Assembly (NCBI RefSeq): GCF_000208745.1
Contig: NC_030859.1
Span: forward strand, 16,925,570-16,989,569
DNA: 64,000 nucleotides
From: Theobroma cacao
Taxonomy: Eukaryota; Streptophyta; Magnoliopsida; Malvales; Malvaceae
Direction: 5' to 3'
Each line of letters starts with the position of its first letter. Within the stretch, counting starts at the first letter, position 1. Below are positions 26,006-36,575 of the stretch, one piece after another. A program made the translations under genes and the position numbers. Under the pieces are notes generated by a model. That model saw nothing but the letters and a program-made list of their open reading frames with translations. It ran no database searches and had not been told where the DNA came from.

Positions 26006-26249
26006 TGTTAGGTCTCAAGATCTATTAATAGTGAAGGAAAAGCTTCTGGAGAAAGGAAAGGAAAATATTAGAAAGGGAGGAAAATGAACTATTAATAGTT
26101 AAGAGTTAGTTTTCAGGTTTTTATACAAGAGTATTAACAGTGTGTAAAAATTAAGATTAAAAAAAAATTATTACAAGTAAATAAATGTTCTATTTATTTA
26201 CAAGCTAGACACGTGTAATCTTACACACATGTAGCTACTCTATCTAACA
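26006..26249 (-). repeat. Copia 5' LTR (right)
   Basis: TGTTAG...TCTAACA, 244 bp. Adjacent minus-strand TGGTATCAAAGC is the initiator-tRNA-Met-type primer-binding site, which fixes the element's orientation. Confidence 0.93.
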
Positions 26250-26324
26250 TATCAACTTCGAAAGAGCAAGCTAGTGGTTTTTTGAAATAGTGGATTATTT
26301 CAAACCTCTTGGAAGATATTGTTT

Positions 26325-26520
26325 GAAAATGAAATTCATAATTTTCCTAGTTCCTAGATTGAACATGAATTGTCCCGTGGAAGAGTCACCACAAAAGCCC
26401 TTTTCATATCTTTCTCTCATGATACAATGATGTCAACAAGTCTTAAGCTTTTTTTTTTTTTTTATTTCTGTTAATCGAACTTTTAATCTATTATTTGTTG
26501 TTAAATAAACACGGTTTGAA
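26325..26520 (+). repeat. Orphan copy of the JIP-B upstream region
   Basis: Runs from TTCATAATTTTCCTAGTTCC through CATGAATTGTCCCGTGGAA to the TCTATTATTTGTTGTTAA motif. It is closely similar to 32386-32600, directly upstream of JIP-B. No JIP coding sequence follows here, so this is a relic of an additional, truncated module. Confidence 0.8.
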
Positions 26521-27464
26521 TGAAAAATATTGACGTCAGTAAGGATGTGACTTATTTAAACATATATAAATGAATAAATTGGAACGTTAACATTTTAATT
26601 TTACATGAAAAATGTTAGATTGATACATTCTATGTTACAAAATTGAAATTGAGTAACAATAATAATTCTTGTATATTCGTCCCCCAAGAAAAATCTGGTC
26701 CTTTGAAGGAAAAAGAAAATCTGAATATTGCATTAATATAATTGATGATGAGGTAGTAGCTACTAAAATGATTACCAATCACTTTCACCCAATTCGCCAT
26801 CCTTATGAATGGAATGGAGTTTTTTGTGTTGTTTGACTTCTTATTCTTATTAATGGCTGTTAAACATTGGAAGAAATTAAACTTTCCTCTATGTATACTT
26901 CTTATTTATGATCAAATTTCATTGAATCAACCAAAAAAAACCCATCTATTGGGTTTTATGTTTATAGAGTTGCTATTCTAATGAATTTGGGTGGAATTTC
27001 ATCTGTAAATTGGCCACAAGAGCTTCAATGAATTGAAAATCTTATTGCTTGTAACAACCTAAGCATGACTTTTTAGGTATTGTGTCATCATTAAAAGCAT
27101 AACATTAGAATTTTTGAATTTAATTGGGCTAATGACTACAATAATTTAGAAGAAATCCATTAATATGTTATAAAATGATCGTCAGTTTAGAAACTTAATT
27201 AACAAAAGCGAATTAATTTAATATGTCAATGTCAACCAAATTCATACAGGGCATCAAAGTTGTAGTCGCTCTCTATTACTTTTAAATTATAAAATTCAAA
27301 ACTAAAAGAGTTCAACTCCAACGCTACCAGCAGGCGGACAATTACAAGCCAAATCCATTCAAAACCCCCAAACAAGAGAACCTTCACTCCTCTCCTTTCT
27401 CATTAATCAAGAAAACCTTTTGCTTTCCCTTCCACAATCATCGATCCACAATCCTTCTGCTGCC
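26521..27464. other. Intergenic, plus NAC-B leader
   Basis: AT-rich with no gene, ending in the conserved leader of NAC-B (GCTTTCCCTTCCACAATCAT, 27422-27441), which is also present before NAC-A and NAC-C. Confidence 0.5.
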
Positions 27465-27508
27465 ATGTTCGTGGGATTCAGCTTTAAGCCTTCTGACGAG
27501 TCACTGAT

Positions 27509-29622
27509 TGTAGACACCTAAATAAAAAATTTTAATTAAATAAAATAAAATAAATAAATAAAATAATAATAATTAAAAAAAATTAAAAAAAAAAATGGAG
27601 ATGGCTGGGCGTACGCCCAGCCATCCCTTCGCCATCCCATCCCCCACCCACTACGCGTGATGGGGGTTCTGGCCACCAACTCCAGGGGTGCCAGAACCCC
27701 CTCGCCGAGTTGTCCAATTTTTTGGACAACCCGGCTCTTTAAAACCCTGCAACCTGTAAAACAAAAAAGAGGGCGAGATCTACCAGCAGTTAACCACAAA
27801 AAGAAAAAAATCAAAAAAATCAAAAAAGGAAAAAATTCGATCGGGGTTTCAACCGGGGATTTGTTTCGGTTTGGGGGAGAGAGATCGGTGAGTGGTGAAG
27901 GGAAAGGGATCTGTGGAGTGCCGGTCACCGGCGGGAGAAAGCTTGAACCCGTTTGGGTCATCGTCGACCGAAGGCAAAAGGGGTGCTCGATCCGTCGATC
28001 AGAAGGGAAGAGGTGCGTTCAAGAGAGGGTCCGAGAAAGCCGGCGAGAGATTTGGGGAGAGAAGACGGGACGCCGGCGCCGGCAAAGAAGGGAGATTTTT
28101 TAGAGAGAAGGGAGAGGGTGCGGCTAGAGAGAGAAACTGAAAGGCTGAAAATGAGAGGAAAGGACGGAAACGAGATTTATATACCCGAGTTTAGGGCTTA
28201 AAATGGCGTCGTTTCAGCAGAGGGAAGAATTCAAAAGGTCGACGCCAAAACGACGTCGTTTGAGGGAGTCCCCAGAGCCCCAAAACGGTGCGTTCAGGAG
28301 AGGGCCAAGCGGACCAAGGAAGCGGGCCAGGCAGACCTCTGCGCAGCCCAGACAACTTGGGCCATCCTTCCGGTCCAAGCAAGGTGAGGCCTTACCCATT
28401 TCTTGTGGATTTTGGCCTATCTAGTTTATTTTAATTGTTTGCTTAGCTTTAATAAAGATATGTAAATAATAAAAAATATTAATATTATAAATATATTTGA
28501 AGGCTTGCAAAAAATAAAATAAATAATAATAATAGTAGTAATTCATGATGCAAATATATATATATTATATTATATAATTTTTTTAGATAAAAAATAAAAA
28601 ATAAAAAATATAAAAATGTAGAAAAAAAAATAAAAAATAATGATAATAATAAAATGAAAAATAAATAAATAATAATAATAAATAATATAATTGGAACAAA
28701 TATTTGAGTATTACCACCAAAAAGGAGGTAAAGAGTTGCCTCTTTCCGGTGGATATTTTCGGGTGCGAAGTTAGAGACAGATNNNNNNNNNNNNNNNNNN
28801 NNNNNNNNNNNNNNNNNNNNNNNNNNNNNNNNNNNNNNNNNNNNNNNNNNNNNNNNNNNNNNNNNNNNNNNNNNNNNNNNNNNNNNNNNNNNNNNNNNNN
28901 NNNNNNNNNNNNNNNNNNNNNNNNNNNNNNNNNNNNNNNNNNNNNNNNNNNNNNNNNNNNNNNNNNNNNNNNNNNNNNNNNNNNNNNNNNNNNNNNNNNN
29001 NNNNNNNNNNNNNNNNNNNNNNNNNNNNNNNNNNNNNNNNNNNNNNNNNNNNNNNNNNNNNNNNNNNNNNNNNNNNNNNNNNNNNNNNNNNNNNNNNNNN
29101 NNNNNNNNNNNTAGGTGAGGAAAATTTTGAGACTTCACCAAAGCGTTGGGTTGGTCTTTGAATGATTTTTCAATAAAAGATTACCGATTCTATTATTTAA
29201 AATAAACAAGTCATTACATCATTTTACGCTCGTATCATGTGCATACGTAAAGCCAAATAAAAAACTCAGTCTGTCAATTCAATAAAAATATAATTAATAA
29301 AATATGGATTAAACTAAGAAAAGGCAATATTAAGAATAACTTAAGATTGAATGGTACTGTTCGTGGAACGGGCGCCATGGAGGTGATAACCCTTCTCCGT
29401 GCATAACCGCAATCCCGAACCCATCTCTAAAAAAAAAAAAAAACATGGATCAGTTCTCGTTCTTTCGAATGACCTAAAATTAATTTAGGACCTCATTAAT
29501 TAGAACCGAGTCAATAGGTGACCAATCACACCTTAGATAAAAAAGATTGGTGGCGACTCCCACACATATTTAATTTTCGCCCGCGTCTGGCGGACGGGTT
29601 CCCGGACCCGCACGTTACGACA
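27509..29622 (+). mobile_element. 2.1 kb solo LTR (Gypsy-like), inserted in NAC-B
   Basis: Starts TGTAGACACCTAAA and ends CACGTTACGACA, with TG..CA ends. An identical 5 bp target duplication CTGAT lies at 27504-27508 and 29623-29627. The interior has an AT-rich start, a palindromic GGGCGTACGCCC, an AAACGACGTCGTTT motif near 28246, GATTTATATACCC near 28170 as a possible TATA box, and the 3' stretch GGTGGCGACTCCCACA. Length and ends fit the long LTRs of Gypsy elements. Frames of up to 148 codons inside have no recognised domain. A 329 bp gap lies within it, so whether it is truly solo is uncertain. Confidence 0.82.
28783..29111. other. Assembly gap (329 N)
   Basis: Run of N inside the LTR. Translated frames across it are meaningless, and the true length and content are unknown. 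Confidence 0.99.
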
Positions 29623-30098
29623 CTGATATGCTATCTCTTCAGCAAAGTCACTAGCATGTCTATGCTGCATCTTGATCAAGACTTAATCAAGGATTTTGAC
29701 TTGTATGGAGAGAAAGAACCTTGGGAAATATGGGATTTGTATGGTGGGTGTAATCTTCAATCCGATGAGGATCTCTACTTCTTCACTAAGTTAAAGTAAA
29801 GAAGAAATCTCAAAATGGTTCAAGGATCAACCACTCTGTTGGTATGGGTACGTGGATGGGTGAAGATTCGGGTAAGCCAATATATTCTCAATTGTCAGCA
29901 GTACAGCCCTTGGGGTTCAAGAAAAGGTTGCGATGTGAAGGCGGAGTACCACATCAAGTAGGTCAGTGGATCATGCATGAGTACAGTTTGAATATTGATT
30001 TGGTGCCCAAGAATGATCAAGGTTACGTGCTTGGTCGACTAAGAAAGAATGACCGTGAAGAGAAAAAAGCTGAGAAAAGAAGAAAGCTGATCACATGA

Positions 30099-30403
30099 GA
30101 GCTAGGGTTTATTGTTATTTTTTTTTTGAAAAGAAATTTAGGGTTTAGGGTTTATTGTTTACTAGGGTTTATAATTTTTGCCTTGTAAACTTAAAATCTA
30201 TATATAATAAAAGTAGTGCGAAATTCGATTTCATGATTCATTGTATCAGTTGTTAAAGCGTGGCACACGGTGTTTGCTTCTAAGGCCGTAAAGGCACCTC
30301 AAGGGTGAAGTACTTTTCTTTTTGTTCAGGTTGCTGTACATTATATTTTAATTAGCTTAACATTTTGTTTATATTTATTCACTTGGGAATATTATTTTTT
30401 TTT
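30099..30403. other. NAC-B 3' flank
   Basis: Continues the module; GGGTTTAGGGTTTATTG near 30142 also occurs in similar form after NAC-C. The segment near 30229-30256 matches one after NAC-A at about 16945. Confidence 0.5.
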
Positions 30404-30750
30404 TTAGGTTTTAGTAGGTATTAAAATCAGAGGGAACCAAAGGTTCACCCCTAGAAAGATGATTACAAGGATTCTGGTATGTTACAGACATGTTAAGAGT
30501 AATAGTAAAGAATCCCATCCTCAAATGTCCCCTAAACTGTGCACAATCAAGCATCCTAACACCCTTGAAACATGATGTCTCACCATCCCAAAGACATTCA
30601 TTACAGACTCGATACAGTCAACAACAAAAGCACTGTCTGCATTTACCTACCCTTCATGACCTCTGAAACAAAAACAAGAATACAGAAATCAAACAAACAT
30701 TACAGAACATCCATCCAAGACACGATTACAGATCCTAAATGTCAGTCTCC
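30404..30750 (-). mobile_element. LINE 3'-end fragment, reverse orientation
   Basis: On the minus strand it ends with GGTTCCCTCTGATTTTAATA, then CCTACTAAAACCT and a 12 bp A-run (poly-T on the plus strand near 30391-30403). This is a typical plant L1 3' UTR and tail. The upstream part is non-coding. The 5' boundary is uncertain. Confidence 0.5.
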
Positions 30751-31289
30751 TTGAAAATCTATTGAGAAAGTTAGAACTTGGGTATGCTATGCAAGGGAAG
30801 ATGTTCTAGATAGAGAAATTGCATAATTTTAGAGACTTAGTGTATTAATTTTGTATTTTATGGGCTCATTAGCAATCTAATATTATTTATGATTTGTTGA
30901 ATGGTGTGATTTCTCTTTGTTTAAGTTTGTGATCGTGGCTTTATATCTAATATTATTTCGGCAATTATGAATTGATTTCTGGTAAGATACTTAATATGTA
31001 TGGAGACACAATTTCCTTCTTGCCTCTTAATTTCTTATTTCTTGTCCCATGCGTATTTGGTATTCACATGTGTGTTCATCTGTTTTAGTTATTAGTATTG
31101 GGCTGACACATGAGGAGTCTTAAATGGTGTTATTCTAAGCTATATGAGCATGTAAAGCGTAATGTGCTTCAATCCACAAGACATGTTTTCTCTGATGCCT
31201 CATAAGCTCAGAATACCAGTGAGGATGCAGTTATCTTTCCCTCTATTTATTTGCTTTTAAGATTTAGCTTGATCCATCCCCAAAAACCC

Positions 31290-31640
31290 CTGTTCCCTTT
31301 TTAATGAATCCAAACAGAAACAGAGAAAAGCAGTGCAGATTTTTTTTTTCTTTATCCAGTCATCATTATTTTATTTTTTTCACAATGAATTTTAATTCGC
31401 ATTTGTAATGTATTTCCTGAATGAGTTCAACCAAGCTGTGTGAACTTGACCATTTATGGGATTGAACATCTATCAAGCTTTTCTGTTGTGGTTATGTCTT
31501 AGAGGATATTGTTTAAAAATGATCGAAAGATCCTTAAGGTATGGATTCAGATCTTTGTTATCATTGAAAGGTCATGAAAATCTGTTGAGAAAGTTAGAAC
31601 TTGGGTATGCTATGCAAGGGAAGATGATCTACATATGCAG
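31290..31640 (+). repeat. Duplicated spacer upstream of JIP-A'
   Basis: Closely matches 36230-36575 (upstream of JIP-C), including GAGTTCAACCAAGCTGT and GGGATTGAACATCTATCAAG. The sub-segment AGAAAGTTAGAACTTGGGTA at 31586-31605 recurs at 30764-30783, so the module also carries an internal duplication. Confidence 0.85.
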
Positions 31641-31769
31641 TTGAAAGATCACATTCCTCTTCCCTATGGAAATTTTAGAGTGTATATTGAAGTTGTTAAC
31701 TTTAGACATATGGAATGTCTTCATCCTCTTGCTTTTGTATCCGACATTACCTTAACCTTAATGTTATTG

Positions 31770-31905
31770 TTCTTAACTTTGGTTGGAATGAAATCAAAGA
31801 AAGTCTTGCCAAATCTGACGGTAAAAGCAGCTGAAATGAATTAATTTGGATACTCGTAGTCGTCACATGTTGTAATTGATCCATGAATGGCTTTGCTTGC
31901 CTCAT
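31770..31905 (+). pseudogene. JIP-A': relic of a jasmonate-induced-protein exon 2
   Basis: Reads GWNEIKESLAKSDGKSS, then a stop, followed by NE and the FGYS equivalent. It matches JIP-C exon 2 (GWNAIRERFAKSDDESSCNE) with an in-frame TGA and a four-base insertion near 31841. The downstream sequence to about 32320 also matches that after JIP-C. No exon 1 was recognised. Confidence 0.75.
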
Positions 31906-32810
31906 CAAACTGTAATTTTACCTAATATGGCTCTTTCTAATTTTGGTTTCATCGTAATATGGAATAATAAAAGGCTTTTATTATTTAATTCTGATTATAT
32001 AATGCTTGCTTCACCTACATCTTGGACCCTTTAAAACTATTACTATAAGGCTAAAATAAAGAATATGATCATCAAAATATCCTTAGCCATAGGCGATCAA
32101 TTATAAATTATACAACAGCATGTCTTTAAGTGTGAACTTGTTACTTAAACATGTCATTTAGATAAGCATCATCCACAAAAATAACTTGTTGCTGGTAAAT
32201 GATTGTTTTACCGTTCATCATCTTGATTAAATTTTGTATACAAAATACATAGTTTTTTACTTTTAGATACCATTAACATCAATAAATGAAAATTTAAAAT
32301 TCTAAATTAGATCCATGAATGGAAACGAGTTATTTTACTCATTTAATTACAAGTTCATGATTTTCTCAAAAACAAGAGGAAAATAAAGTTCATAATTTTC
32401 CTAGTTCCTATATTGGACATGAATTGTCCCGTGGAAAAGTCACCACAAAGCTCTTTTCGTATCTTTCTCTCATGACACAATGATATAAATAAGTCTTTAA
32501 ACCATAACCAAAATTTTAATCACGCTCTTACTTTTTTTATTTGTATTAATTGAACTTTCAATCTATTATTTGTTATTAATTGAACACAGTGTACTCTAAA
32601 CTCTAAACCCTAACCCCTAACCCCTAAATCTTAAAAAAAAAAACACAGTGTGAGCGAAATCATATGCACTTCATGACCTTTTTTTTTTTGCTCAAAACCT
32701 CGTGACTTAATAATTTGTAAAACAGTTTCACCTAGCTCCGTAAATTGTATTTAAGCATGTGTCCATGCAAGTTCGGAAGCACAATCACAAGCAAAGCAAT
32801 AGCCAAGATT

Positions 32811-33084
32811 GTAGAAACCTTGGTAACCAAAAGACACAAAATTAACTATCATGGTTGCCAATCCTGCAGTAGCATCAGCAGTACAACATGCAACGGGTGT
32901 TCCAGTATCAAGGTGCCAGCAGCTTCGTAGAAATTTGGTAACCAAAACACACAAAACTAAAATCATGGCTGCCAAATCCAATCCAGTAGTGCATTATGAA
33001 GCTGGTGTCCTAACATCCACACCATGCCAAGGGCTTCATAGAAATCGGGTAAGTAGTAAAAGAGACAAAAATATCATGGCTGCC
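32811..33084 (+). repeat. Tandem triplication of JIP leader plus start codon
   Basis: Three units of 114 and 111 bp spacing, each with a GTAGAAA-TTTGGTAACCAAAA-like leader followed by ATCATGGCTGCC or a variant. The ATGs fall at 32851, 32965 and 33076, all in one frame. The encoded segments (VQHATGVPVS, VHYEAGVLTST, IQFATDIPECT) are homologous to one another. Confidence 0.88.
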
Positions 33085-33622
33085 TAGCCAGTAACTATAC
33101 AATTTGCAACGGATATTCCAGAATGCACAGAGTGCAAGCTTGCGAACCTTTCTGGGAAAGTGCTCAGGATGGATGACAAGACCTTTTGGGAAGGGTCTAT
33201 ACCTGATCTCCCAAGAGAAATTATTGATAAAGCTGAGTTTACGCACATAGCAGACGCCAAAGGGTCAGTTATAGGTTCAGTTGGAACTCTTGTGTACGTA
33301 ATCGGAGATGGCACTTCTAAGTGGATCATTGCGTGGAGCAACTCAAAAAATGATCTCAACAAGTTATTGTAATTAATGTATATTTTGAATTCGTAAACAT
33401 AGTCTTACAACTTTGAAATAATCAATTAATGCATCAACTGCATGCATGCAGGTCTATACGGAGATGGTTTCCTACGATGTTGTTGAATGGGACCGCATCA
33501 AAGAAAGTCCTCACAAATCTGGCAATAAAGTCCACATTGAAAACTTGGGATTCTCCTTAGATGTTGAAATTGGTAAAACCAATGCTAAGCCAACAATGAA
33601 ACCAAAATTTACCATAGCTTAA
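32851..33622 (+). pseudogene. JIP-B: jasmonate-induced protein homolog, two exons, probably disabled
   Basis: Exon 1 from ATG 33076 to about 33363; exon 2 33452-33622. The protein reads IQFATDIPECTECKL, then SVIGSVGTLVYVIGDGTSKW, IIAWSNSKND, and in exon 2 VYTEMVSYDVVEWDRIKESP and a PTMKPKF end. The GSVGxLVY, AWSN and VxWDxIxxxxxKSG pattern is that of the 23 kDa jasmonate-induced protein (barley JIP23) family, whose biochemical role is unknown. Lesions: TAG is the fourth codon after the third ATG (33085-33087), and the intron donor AAG|GTATTG of JIP-E reads AAGTTATTG here. The upstream ATGs at 32851 and 32965 are in frame with the third. A transcript may still exist. Confidence 0.85.
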
Positions 33623-34620
33623 TTTGCTTATTCATCAAACTCGTCAGGCTGTCAAAAATAAATAAATAATATTGCAATAAATTTGAAAGCCATTAGACTT
33701 TGGACTGCTACCAGTGTCTTGATTAATTATGTACTTTTGCTTAGTGTGCGTCTGTTATAAGTAGTTGAAAAGGCCTTCAAACTGATGCCAATGTCTATAT
33801 ATGGCTATACTTGTAACATGTCATCATGATATGGAAATTTTTTTTTTGAAATGCTATAGTTTTATTCCTTGTAGAAATTCATCAACGCAGTTGCAGGAGT
33901 ACAAAAAAACCTGCTCTGCTTTACAAAATGAAAAGGGCAGCCCATGTGAATGGCTGTCATCCTCCAGCTAGCCCTCATACATCATGGGTTAGCACAACCC
34001 TCCCTCCCTACCAAGCTCGCTGGAAGCAAGACACAACCAAGCAAACCCCACAGAAAGGAACAAACCTTACCAGCTTTACAAAAGGCACACAGCCACACAG
34101 AAATAGTCCCCATAAACAAATCAGACAGACTCATGAATTATTTACATTAACATTACCAAAGGAAAAAAACAATTTAATTTATTTCATTTTTTAGAAATTT
34201 GACCATCAATTATTAACAATTAGCACCAGATTGGATGTTGATCGAAGTGACATGTTTGTTGCCTGGTGGTAGTCTGCATCAGATTCTTTTATCATGGATT
34301 CGGCCAGTTTATGGGGGAACCTTCCCATTGTTATTATTGTAATGATTGTTGACATTATTATTTTTAGTTAAATTTTCACATATAACATATCTACTCAAGC
34401 ACTTTTAAAATATAGAAAAATCTCAAAATCTTTCTAACATTAATAGAAATTTTTTATTTAAAAGTATTTTTCTTTTGCATCATTTTCAGAGCTATTAAAA
34501 AATTGAAAATTTTATCTTTTAACAATATCTGTAGACTTCTTTTTGGAACAAAAAGAAAACAAAATTATTATCATATTAAATTATCATTCTAACAATTTTA
34601 TTATTTATAAAAACAAAAGT
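33620..34620 (+). repeat. JIP 3' flank, duplicated after JIP-D and in part after JIP-E
   Basis: 33622-33835 matches 42784-43000, and 34340-34520 matches 43290-43480 (ATATCTACTCAAGCACTTTT, ATCTTTTAACAATATCT). 34560-34650 resembles 55160-55235. The alignment is interrupted by the LINE fragment at 33838-34190. Confidence 0.8.
33838..34190 (-). mobile_element. LINE 3'-end fragment, reverse orientation
   Basis: On the minus strand it reads a mixed-composition 3' region (GCAGAGCAGGTTTTTTTGTA, GGAATAAAACTATAGCATTT) and an A-run (poly-T at 33838-33847 on the plus strand). It breaks the homology between the JIP-B and JIP-D 3' flanks exactly there. The far boundary is approximate. The 88-codon plus frame at 33928-34194 is incidental. 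Confidence 0.55.
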
Positions 34621-35260
34621 TGTTCGTAACTAATGAAAATCCTCATATAGGAATTCTCGTACTTAATTGATAAATTAATTAAATAATCAAACCCTATTCT
34701 TAATTTATTTCTTTTCTTAAAGTTTTACATTTTTTTTTGAAAGGCAAAAGGTTTACAATATTAACATAGAAGATTAATATTTCCACCTACGTAGGTATTA
34801 ATTTCTATTAATTTTAGAAAATTGTTAATAATCTATGCTTTTCTACTTTGAAAAATATAAGATTAGCAATTGTAGCAAGTAACTCCGCCCTCATCAACGG
34901 TAACTCTACATTTGTAGTTTTCTTGTATAAGCTATATATCCACAACTGTCTCCTTTAATGGGAATCTACGTTTGGAAGACTCCTCCCTTAGTCAGAATTC
35001 TCTTTCAAATTAAACTTCCATCGCTTTTGTAGAGACCATATTGTATTCAAACACGTTGCTACGGCTTTGAGTGCTTCCACTTTCCCACTGAAATTTCACT
35101 ACGTTATTCTCTAACATCTCATCAATCACCACGGCGCACCCACTCTGCTTTAATCTCTCTCAACCTCCAAGTTTCCCTTTCTTGCACTCTTCTTACTAAG
35201 CACTTCGTTAATCTTTTGCTTTCCCTTCCACAATCATCGATCCACAATACTGCTGCTGCC
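34621..35260. other. Intergenic and NAC-C leader/promoter
   Basis: AT-rich to 34990, then a more mixed region. The conserved leader CTTTTGCTTTCCCTTCCACA (35213-35232) ends at the NAC-C ATG. No other gene. Confidence 0.5.
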
Positions 35261-35770
35261 ATGTTCGTGGGATTCGGCTTTGAGCCTTCTGACAAGTCGC
35301 TGATGTGCTATCTCTTCAGCAAAGTCACTAGCAAGTCTATGCTGCATCTTGATCAAGACCAAATCAAGGATTTTGACTTGTATGGAGAGAAAGAACCTTC
35401 GGAAATATGGGATTTGCATGGTGGGTGTAATCTTCAATCCAATGAGGATCTCTACTTCTTCACTAAGTTAAAGAAGAAATCTCAAAACGGTTCAAGGATC
35501 AACCGCTCTGTTGGCACTGGTACGTGGATGGGTGAAGATTCGGGTAAGCCAATACATTCTCAATTGTCAGCAACACAGCCCTTGGGGTTCAAGAGAAGGT
35601 TCCGATATGAGGGCGGAGTGCCGCAACAAGTAGGCCAATGGATCATGCATGAGTATAGTTTGAATACTAATTTGGTACCTGAAAATGATCAAGGTTACGT
35701 GCTTTGTCGAATAAGAAAGAATGATCGTGAGGAGAAAAAAGCTGAGAAAAGAAGAAAGCTGATTGCATGA
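35261..35770 (+). CDS. NAC-C: short divergent NAC-domain protein, intact frame
   Basis: Single-exon frame of 169 residues from ATG 35261 (MFVGFGFEPSDKSLMCYLF) to TGA. The order follows the NAC domain: FGFEPSDKSLMCYLFSKV (subdomain A), DFDLYGEKEPSEIWDL (B), LYFFTKLKKKSQNGSRINRS (C), GTWMGEDSGKPI then PLGFKRRFRYEGGVPQQVGQ (D) and WIMHEYSL...YVLCRIRKND (E), then a Lys/Arg-rich end EKKAEKRRK. NAC proteins are DNA-binding transcription factors, but usual hallmarks are altered: LPPGFRFHPTDEEL is degenerate, the WKATG DNA-contact motif is WMGED, and there is no C-terminal activation region. Most NAC genes have introns; this one does not. It may be a dimerising, non-activating protein or a young pseudogene. 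The start is supported by the leader shared with NAC-A and NAC-B. Confidence 0.75.
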   Translation: MFVGFGFEPSDKSLMCYLFSKVTSKSMLHLDQDQIKDFDLYGEKEPSEIWDLHGGCNLQSNEDLYFFTKLKKKSQNGSRINRSVGTGTWMGEDSGKPIHSQLSATQPLGFKRRFRYEGGVPQQVGQWIMHEYSLNTNLVPENDQGYVLCRIRKNDREEKKAEKRRKLIA

Positions 35771-36229
35771 GAGCTAGGGTTTAGTATTTGCTAGAGATTC
35801 GATGTAAGAGTTAGGGTTTATTATTTGTTAGAGATTTAAATTCAAGTTGTAATATATATATCAATTTATAATATGATTGCAATTAAAGGCATGCATTTCT
35901 CTCCGTAAAATTCTGCTAGCTTTTTTTCAAGGTTTCAATGGATTTTGCTCCAAATCATATGCATCTTCCTGGATTTCATGACATTTTCACAACTTGCAAG
36001 GGTGCGAGCTGGTAAAATATGCTAGAAATTGTCCCAATTAAATACAAATGGGTCTGTCGACTAGGTATTATTTATTGTTCGAATTAAATACAATTGTTTT
36101 GCTGGATTAGATTGGTAATAAACACTACGTTTATGCAAAGCTCTGACTACTGCATTAGATGACACAGTTCCATGAACATAAATTGCTTCAGTTTGTGCAT
36201 TTTTTATCATGTAAATCAGCATTGCAAAC

Positions 36230-36575
36230 GCTGTTCCTTTTTATTCCTTGTTAATGAATCCAAAACAGAAGCAGGGAAAAGCAGAGCTGATTTTTTTTTA
36301 TTTGTTTTTACTTTATCCAGTCATCATCATTATTTGATTTTTTTACAATGAATTTTAAATTGCATTTGTAATGTCTTTCCTGAGTGAGTTCAACCAAGCT
36401 GTATGAACTTGACGATTTGCGGGATTGAACATCTATCAAGCTTTTCTGTTTTGTGCGATTAAGTTCCATGGTTATGTCTTTGAAGATGTTGTTTGAAAAT
36501 CATTGAAAGATCGTTCAGCTATGGATTCAGATCGTTATTATCATTGCAAGATCATGAAAATCTGTTGAGATATCA
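36230..36575 (+). repeat. Duplicated spacer upstream of JIP-C
   Basis: Counterpart of 31290-31640. The match ends at GAAAATCTGTTGAGA near 36572, where the 31.6 kb copy continues differently. Confidence 0.82.

Larger units (their letters stand above)
19547..26249 (-). mobile_element. Copia LTR retrotransposon, decayed, with a nested LTR insertion
   Basis: Two LTRs of about 245 bp bound minus-strand coding. On the minus strand the order is: primer site TGGTATCAAAGC next to the right LTR; gag (start MANSSTKFEISSAENP near 25869, then YTSWSQVFLLILS and a UBN2-type gag core 25782-25165) split by a frameshift near 25780; a zinc knuckle with its first Cys lost near 25060; protease WILDTGASDHITC near 24690; GAG-pre-integrase WHYRLGHVSPQRI near 24160; integrase fragments 24000-23250; RT WRNAMQDEF...GYKWVYKLK 22959-22675; YVDD near 20755; and RNase H YCDNQSTLSICKS near 20030. 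A polypurine tract precedes the left LTR. Flanks TATCC/TATCA are a decayed 5 bp duplication. Many stops; not autonomous. Confidence 0.95.
27465..30098 (+). pseudogene. NAC-B: NAC-domain gene copy split by an LTR
   Basis: ATG 27465 reads MFVGFSFKPSDESL and is then cut by the LTR at 27509-29622. The gene resumes at 29628 with the equivalents of CYLFSKVTS, DFDLYGEKEPWEIWDLYGG and SDEDLYFFTKLK. A four-base insertion near 29800 (TTAAAGTAAAG) creates a stop and shifts the frame. The rest (GTWMGEDSGKPIY, WIMHEYSLNIDLVPKND, GYVLGRLRKND) continues in another frame to the stop at 30098. The downstream half is otherwise very close to NAC-C, so both lesions look recent. Confidence 0.9.

Noticed and set aside
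27657..28103. 148-codon Arg-rich plus frame and overlapping frames
   Set aside because: Lies inside the LTR; three overlapping frames in a GC-richer stretch with no domain.
28485..29141. Frames made largely of X
   Set aside because: Artefacts of translating the N gap.
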